Source: Gammaproteobacteria bacterium
GTDB lineage: Bacteria; Pseudomonadota; Gammaproteobacteria; UBA6429; Thiohalophilaceae
Length of the DNA stretch: 64,000 nt
Assembly (NCBI GenBank): GCA_016194635.1
Contig: JACQBC010000030.1
Coordinates: 186,001 to 250,000 of the forward strand
Direction of reading: 5' to 3'
Shown here piece after piece: positions 59,154-64,000 of this stretch. Position 1 is the stretch's first letter; every line of letters starts with the position of its first letter. Under the pieces are notes generated by a model that searched no databases, was not told where the DNA came from, and saw nothing but the letters and a program-made list of their open reading frames with translations. The position numbers and the translations under genes are program-made.

Positions 59154-60062
59154 ATGCACACCACCAGGCTTGCCCTCGGTGAGTTATACGCCTATTTCGC
59201 TCACCCCCTGCAATGGCACTGGCTTGGGTCGGCCAGTGATTATTCCCACCAGGTCTTAGCCGCAACCGATCCACCGCGCGCCTGGACCGGTACCCTACGC
59301 GGCGAACACGTTCCAGAGGTAATGGTGGTGGATATAAATGAAATCCAGCACCTTAGCCCCTGGCTAGACCAACGTGCGCCCAACCTCGATGATCTACCCC
59401 GCTTAGTCGTGGTGTGTAATACCCGCAAGCCGCCAGCGTGGAAAAATCAACCCCGGTTCGCCGCGTTTTACAGCCGTTGTGAAACCACGGATGTGATCCA
59501 ATCCCTGACCTATTATCTAGCCGATAAACTATCCGAGGCCACCACGGTGCATGCCGTATTAATGCGGATCAATACCAGCGGTGTCCTGCTCATGGGCGAA
59601 AGCGGTAGTGGTAAAAGCCAACTGGCACTGGAACTGATTCAACAGGGTCACGCCTTGGTAGCGGACGATGCCCCGCTACTGTACCGCAGTGGACTAAAAC
59701 GCTTGACCGGTACCTGCCATCCTGTATTGGCCAACTTCTTGGAGGTTCGTTCGCTTGGATTGCTCAACATACGCGCCATGTACGGTACACAGGCGATTGC
59801 CGCTTGCCAAGAAATTGATATGCTCATCGAACTGCATCCCACCCACACTTCGGTTGAACGGCGTTTGTCCCCGCAGCTAACCTCGCGCAAGTTGTGCGGG
59901 GTTGATGTCGCCTGTCTCCACTTAGAGGTTATTTCAAACCAATCTATCGCCTGCTTGATCGAAGCCAGCGTGCGTCAACAGCAGCTACTGCAGCAGGGTT
60001 ATGATGCCAGCCTCGACTTCAGCGAACAGCAATTGCGCTGGATGGAATTTAAACAAAAATGA
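59154..60062 (+). CDS. hprK: HPr kinase/phosphorylase
   Basis: HprK phosphorylates HPr on Ser46 and can reverse the reaction. The 302-residue product has the Walker A loop GESGSGKS (about 148-155) followed by QLALELIQQGHALVADD, with the paired acidic residues, and EVRSLGLLNIRAMYG, a slightly altered form of the family ExRGLG signature (Gly to Ser). The ATG at 59154 is preferred to a TTG two codons earlier. The ptsN gene usually found between hpf and this gene is missing. Confidence 0.9.
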   Translation: MHTTRLALGELYAYFAHPLQWHWLGSASDYSHQVLAATDPPRAWTGTLRGEHVPEVMVVDINEIQHLSPWLDQRAPNLDDLPRLVVVCNTRKPPAWKNQPRFAAFYSRCETTDVIQSLTYYLADKLSEATTVHAVLMRINTSGVLLMGESGSGKSQLALELIQQGHALVADDAPLLYRSGLKRLTGTCHPVLANFLEVRSLGLLNIRAMYGTQAIAACQEIDMLIELHPTHTSVERRLSPQLTSRKLCGVDVACLHLEVISNQSIACLIEASVRQQQLLQQGYDASLDFSEQQLRWMEFKQK

Positions 60063-60919
60063 ACTTGGTCATCGTCAGCGGGTTATCCGGTTCGGGAAAA
60101 ACCATCGCCCTTCAGGCCCTAGAAGACCTGGACTATTACTGTATCGATAATCTACCCATTGGGATGCTGCATGCGTTTGCCGAGCAAATTACCACAACCC
60201 CCGATGTGGTGTATGACAAATACGCTGTGGGCATCGACGCACGCAACCTTGCCCCCAATCTGGGTGAATTCCCCACGATACTCGCGGCGGTCCGCGCCAT
60301 GCGGATCGACACCCAGGTGTTTTATTTAAGCGCGGACGACGTCACCTTGATTAAACGCTTCAGCGAAACCCGGCGTAAGCACCCCTTAACCTCAGACCGG
60401 TTGCCGCTCAATGAAGCGATCGTATGCGAGCGGATATTCCTTGAACCGATCGTCTCCAACGCCGATTTGGTTATCGATACCAGCCATACAACCGTACACC
60501 AGTTGCGGGAACACATCCGCTCGCGTACGACCGCCTCGGGCAGCGGGGCTATGTCTATCCTATTGCAATCCTTCGGCTTCAAACACGGTATTCCGATAGA
60601 TGCCAATTTTGTATTCGATGTCCGCTGCGTGACTAATCCTTATTGGGTGCCGGAGTTACGCCGCAATACGGGCCAAGAACAAATGGTGGTCGATTATTTA
60701 GAAAGCCACGAGGATGTTAAAACCATGTATGCTGACCTTAAGGCATTTATCCTCAAATGGTTACCCAGTTTTGAACAGGAAAAACGCAGTTATATGACTA
60801 TCGCTATTGGCTGTACCGGAGGCTACCATCGTTCGGTGTATTTCGCGGAAAAACTCGCTGCTGAACTGCGCGCCCAGGGTAAAACCGTCTTGGTGCGTCA
60901 CCGCGAGTTATCGCCGTAA
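60059..60919 (+). CDS. rapZ: RNase adapter protein RapZ
   Basis: RapZ (YvcJ) binds GlcN6P and small RNAs to control GlmS in E. coli and so amino-sugar supply to the envelope. The 286-residue product has the P-loop GLSGSGKT (8-15), CIDNLPIGML, FKHGIPIDANFVFDVRC and, near the end, IAIGCTGGYHRSVYFAEKL, the C-terminal RNA/GlcN6P region. The start overlaps hprK as ATGA. Confidence 0.96.
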   Translation: MNLVIVSGLSGSGKTIALQALEDLDYYCIDNLPIGMLHAFAEQITTTPDVVYDKYAVGIDARNLAPNLGEFPTILAAVRAMRIDTQVFYLSADDVTLIKRFSETRRKHPLTSDRLPLNEAIVCERIFLEPIVSNADLVIDTSHTTVHQLREHIRSRTTASGSGAMSILLQSFGFKHGIPIDANFVFDVRCVTNPYWVPELRRNTGQEQMVVDYLESHEDVKTMYADLKAFILKWLPSFEQEKRSYMTIAIGCTGGYHRSVYFAEKLAAELRAQGKTVLVRHRELSP

Positions 60920-60925
60920 GCACCC

Positions 60926-61195
60926 ATGCAACAACAATCGATCGAAATCATCAACAAACTTGGCCTGCACGCCCGCGCCGCCGCGAAATTTGTCACGTTG
61001 GCGCAAACCTTCGCCGCCGATATTCAAGTCCAGAGTAATAACCGCAAGGTCAACGGCAAAAGTATCATGGGTATGATGATGTTGGCCGCCGCCAAGGGAA
61101 CCCAAATCGAGCTCATTATCGAGGGCGAAGACGAATCGATCGCCATGCAACAATTAATTGCACTGATTAATAATCGGTTCGATGAAAATGAATAA
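60926..61195 (+). CDS. ptsO: HPr-type phosphocarrier NPr (PtsO)
   Basis: NPr is the HPr-like phosphocarrier of the nitrogen PTS. The 89-residue product has His15 in NKLGLHARAAAKFV, the site of EI-dependent phosphorylation, and Ser46 in NGKSIMGMMML, the site HprK would modify. It closes the rpoN-hpf-hprK-rapZ group. No PtsP (EI) or PtsN (EIIA) gene lies in this window. Confidence 0.96.
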   Translation: MQQQSIEIINKLGLHARAAAKFVTLAQTFAADIQVQSNNRKVNGKSIMGMMMLAAAKGTQIELIIEGEDESIAMQQLIALINNRFDENE

Positions 61196-61234
61196 GCTGC
61201 TACACTTGCCACATCTTCCAGCCACGGTGTGGTT

Positions 61235-62593
61235 ATGCAAGCCGAAGTCACTCAGTCTCAAGACGTTGATTTGCTGACGCAATTAAATTCGGCGATTAAA
61301 GCCGAAGATTCAGAGCAAATTAAGGCCCTCCTGGCCGATCAACACCCCGCCGATATTGCGCTCTTGCTGGAATCACTCCCGGCGAATCTACGCGCCCAGG
61401 TCTGGTCACAGGTACCGCCTGAACATGAAGGTGAGGTATTGCTGAGCCTGAATGACGAGGCGCGTTCCGCGATCATCAAGAAAATGCAGCCCGGGGCCTT
61501 GCTCGCCGCGACCGAAACCCTGGACACCGATGACCTGGCCGACATCTTACCGGAGATGCCGCGCAATGTGATCCAAGAGTTACTGCTGACCATGGAACAG
61601 CAGGAGCGCGATCGCCTGCACGCTGTGTTGGGCTACCCTGAGAATACCGCCGGTGGCCTGATGAATCTGGACAGTATCACGGTACGTCCCGATATCAGCC
61701 TCGACGTGGTGATCCGTTATTTACGCCGACGGGGTGAAGTTCCCGAAACCACCGATCGATTATTCGTGGTGGATCGGGATGGTCTGCTATTAGGAATATT
61801 ACCGATCACCTACGTACTCACCCATGACCCTGAAATCACGGTGGAATCGATCATGCAATCGGATATCGATGCCATCCCCGCCCACATGAGTGCGCAAGAT
61901 GTGGCTAATATGTTTGAACGCCGCGATTTGGTTACCGCCCCGGTGGTGGATGAAAACAATAAATTGCTCGGCCGTATCACCATCGACGATGTGGTTGACG
62001 TGATCCGTGACCAATCCGATCAATCCTTAATGGGGATGGCGGGCTTAACCGTGGAAGAAGATTTATTCGCCCCGGTACTGATGAGCGCCAAACGGCGGGC
62101 GTTTTGGTTGGGGATCAACCTCATTACGGCGATCATCGCCTCGGGCGTGATTCGGCAATTTGATCAGACCATCAATCATTTCGTCGCCCTGGCGGTGTTG
62201 ATGCCAATCGTCGCCAGCATGGGGGGCATCGCCGGTAGCCAAACCCTGACCTTGGTGATACGCGGCATGGCCTTGGGACAGATCAGCAATACCAATGCGC
62301 GCCGCTTGTTGTTCAAAGAGATCGGTGTTGGGTTACTAAACGGGCTGATTTGGGCGTGTTTACTCGCCCTGTTCACCGAATTTTATTACCACAATCACAC
62401 CTTAAGTCTGGTGATTGCCATTGCCATCGGCGCGAACCTACTGGTGGCCGCGATTACCGGGGTGTTATTACCCGTGTTCTTGCACCGCTTACGCGCCGAC
62501 CCCGCCCTGGCCGGCAGCGTGATCCTTACCACCTTTACCGATGTCGCAGGGTATTTTGTGTTTTTAGGACTAGCCACGTTAATATTGATTTAA
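61235..62593 (+). CDS. mgtE: Magnesium transporter MgtE
   Basis: MgtE is a Mg2+-gated Mg2+ channel of the inner membrane. The 452-residue product has the N-terminal helical MgtE_N domain (to about 130), two CBS domains (about 135-255) with the sensor acidic residues, and a C-terminal part with five membrane helices including LMPIVASMGGIAGSQ, the conserved pore segment, and TTFTDVAGYFVFLG. GTG at 61229 is a possible earlier start. It is convergent with pmbA with a 4-base gap. Confidence 0.95.
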   Translation: MQAEVTQSQDVDLLTQLNSAIKAEDSEQIKALLADQHPADIALLLESLPANLRAQVWSQVPPEHEGEVLLSLNDEARSAIIKKMQPGALLAATETLDTDDLADILPEMPRNVIQELLLTMEQQERDRLHAVLGYPENTAGGLMNLDSITVRPDISLDVVIRYLRRRGEVPETTDRLFVVDRDGLLLGILPITYVLTHDPEITVESIMQSDIDAIPAHMSAQDVANMFERRDLVTAPVVDENNKLLGRITIDDVVDVIRDQSDQSLMGMAGLTVEEDLFAPVLMSAKRRAFWLGINLITAIIASGVIRQFDQTINHFVALAVLMPIVASMGGIAGSQTLTLVIRGMALGQISNTNARRLLFKEIGVGLLNGLIWACLLALFTEFYYHNHTLSLVIAIAIGANLLVAAITGVLLPVFLHRLRADPALAGSVILTTFTDVAGYFVFLGLATLILI

Positions 62594-62597
62594 AGCG

Positions 62598-63977
62598 TCA
62601 CGCCCCGGCGATCGTCATCGAGTCGATCAACCACGATCCGGTACAGATATTACCGCGCCGATCAAGATCATTACCGATGGCGCGGACCTGTGAAAACATC
62701 TGGCGTAAATTACCCGCCAGGGTGAACTCTGCAATCGGGTATTGAATCTCGCCATTCTCCACCCAGAAACCGGTTGCGCCGCGCGAATAATCCCCGGTGA
62801 CGATATTCACCCCCTGCCCCATCACCTCGGTCACCAAGATACCGCGCTGCATCTGCTGCAACAAACCCTTGAGATCAAGGTTACTGTCGCTTACAAATAG
62901 ATTATGAACACCGCCGGCATTGCCAGTGGTGTGTGAATTCAAGCGCCGCGCGGCATAACTATCGAGAATATAATTACAAAGCGTCCCCTGTTCGATGATC
63001 GGCTGGGCGCGGGTAGCAACCCCCTCGCTATCAAACGGGGCGCTGCCCAAGGCTTGTTTGAGGTGCGGACGTTCATCCACGTTGACAAACGCCGGGAACA
63101 ACCGCTGCCCGCGTGTATCAAGTAGAAAACTAGCGTTGCGGTACAAGGCGCTGCCCGAAATCGCCCTTACCAAATGACCCAGTAAACCACGCGCCACTTC
63201 GGCGGTGAATAGCACGGCCGATTGTTGGGTCTTCAGCTGACGCGCTTGTAGACGTTGTACCGCGCGTTGCGCTGCGGTTCGCCCGACGCTACGCGGATCT
63301 TCTAATTGGCGTGGCACGCGGGCCACACTATACCAATAATCGCGTTGCATCTCGGTTTCATGCTGTGCGATAACAGTACATCCCAGGCTGTGGTGTGAAC
63401 TGGCAAAGTCACCGAGAAATCCGTGCGAGGTTCCGTAAACCCGCAAACTGCTGTGCGTCGAGACATAGGCCCCTTCGGAGTTGCTAATCCGCGCATCCGT
63501 GTCACGCGCCGCTTGTTCAGACTCGCACGCCAGGGTGATCGCGGCCTCGGTGCTGATCGTCCAGGGATGAAGTAGATCCAAATCAGGTATTTCGCGCGCG
63601 AGAAATTCCGCCTCGACCAAGCCCGCATAGGGATCGGCCTCGGTATAACGGGCAATGTCACAGGCGGCCTGCACCGTTTGAGCGATCGCCTTGGTGGAAA
63701 AATCGGTGGTACTGGCCGAACCCTTACGCTGACCAAGGTAGACGGTGACACCCAAGCCCTTGTCGCGATTGTGTTCGATGGTTTCCACTTCACCCAAACG
63801 TACATTGACGGCAAAACCGTTTTCCACACTCACCCCGGCTTCCGCCGAAGTGGCGCCACGGCGTTGGGCCTGGGCAAGGATTTCACTGACGATAGCGCGT
63901 AAACCCGCTGCATCGTGCGCTACAGTAGGATCCGACGGGCTTACCTCACCCGTTAGCACGCGCGGATTAGGTGCCAT
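62598..63977 (-). CDS. pmbA: Metalloprotease TldE/PmbA subunit
   Basis: PmbA (TldE) pairs with TldD to form a zinc protease that degrades unfolded peptides and matures microcin-like peptides. The 459-residue product has GLGVTVYLGQRKGSASTTDFS and, in the C-terminal half, SYAARRLNSHTTGNAGG, the family marks; TldE lacks the metal HExxxH motif, as here. A GGTGGGGGG stretch upstream of the ATG at 63977 is the likely ribosome site. tldD is not in the window; the right edge (63978-64000) shows no further gene. Confidence 0.94.
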   Translation of the reverse strand: MAPNPRVLTGEVSPSDPTVAHDAAGLRAIVSEILAQAQRRGATSAEAGVSVENGFAVNVRLGEVETIEHNRDKGLGVTVYLGQRKGSASTTDFSTKAIAQTVQAACDIARYTEADPYAGLVEAEFLAREIPDLDLLHPWTISTEAAITLACESEQAARDTDARISNSEGAYVSTHSSLRVYGTSHGFLGDFASSHHSLGCTVIAQHETEMQRDYWYSVARVPRQLEDPRSVGRTAAQRAVQRLQARQLKTQQSAVLFTAEVARGLLGHLVRAISGSALYRNASFLLDTRGQRLFPAFVNVDERPHLKQALGSAPFDSEGVATRAQPIIEQGTLCNYILDSYAARRLNSHTTGNAGGVHNLFVSDSNLDLKGLLQQMQRGILVTEVMGQGVNIVTGDYSRGATGFWVENGEIQYPIAEFTLAGNLRQMFSQVRAIGNDLDRRGNICTGSWLIDSMTIAGA

Positions 63978-64000
63978 GGGTGCCCCCCACCGTCAGGCTA

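Overview
This 64 kb window is a chromosomal segment of a gammaproteobacterium, made almost entirely of conserved core genes. The assignment rests on gene content and order: a complete mraZ-to-lpxC division and wall (dcw) cluster, the yrbA-murA / mla / kdsD-kdsC-lptCAB-rpoN-hpf block, lpoA-yraN-gmhA, sspAB next to petABC, and coaE-zapD-yacG behind pilD. The wall is of the meso-diaminopimelate type (MurE carries DNPR), and the cell has a lipid A/LPS outer membrane (LpxC, KdsCD, Lpt, Mla). Respiration uses a bc1 complex. HprK plus an NPr-type HPr beside rapZ suggests a deep-branching lineage rather than the Enterobacterales; I cannot name the genus.

Layout. 1-2282 (+): pilD (partial), coaE, zapD, yacG. 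2301-2437: a long inverted-repeat element. 2448-10138 (-): a small membrane protein, a Nudix-ThiE fusion, argJ, secA, a CapA-like lipoprotein and an M23 peptidase, with dciA diverging on + (10321-10773). 10842-29539 (-): lpxC, ftsZ, ftsA, ftsQ, ddl, murB, murC, murG, ftsW, murD, mraY, murF, murE, ftsI, ftsL, rsmH, mraZ, packed with very short gaps or overlaps and driven by a visible promoter with MraZ boxes. 29775-30124 (-): rnpB, the RNase P RNA, followed upstream by rsmI. 31070-36561 (+): lpoA, yraN, gmhA, an FAD-linked oxidase and a DUF1501 protein. 36600-42695: an unknown lipoprotein, a small Arg-rich protein, sspB-sspA, petC-petB-petA and a Nif3-like protein. 42746-44439 (+): a DegS/AlgW protease and a globin. 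44478-49286 (-): hisC, hisD, hisG, murA, ibaG. 49514-52779 (-): mlaB, mlaD, mlaE, mlaF and a DUF72-like gene. 52875-62593 (+): a small Cys protein, mlaA, kdsD, kdsC, lptC, lptA, lptB, rpoN, hpf, hprK, rapZ, ptsO, mgtE. 62598-63977 (-): pmbA.

Most genes serve the cell envelope. Mur enzymes make and flip-ready the peptidoglycan precursor, FtsW/FtsI polymerise it at the septum built by FtsZ/A/Q/L and ZapD, LpoA would activate a penicillin-binding protein, LpxC and KdsCD supply LPS precursors, LptABC export LPS, and Mla proteins keep phospholipids out of the outer leaflet. RapZ, HPr and HprK probably form a regulatory branch tied to envelope precursor supply.

I found no CRISPR array, transposase, prophage, tRNA, defence or secondary-metabolite locus, and no convincing new multi-gene system. 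The most interesting departures from the textbook are an mla operon without mlaC but with an enlarged MlaD, an rpoN locus without ptsN that keeps HprK and a Ser46-bearing HPr, a cytochrome b with extra C-terminal membrane helices and a PLWY motif, an orphan plus-strand terminator between ibaG and mlaB, two related hairpin elements, and a consensus DnaA box between the mra promoter and rnpB.
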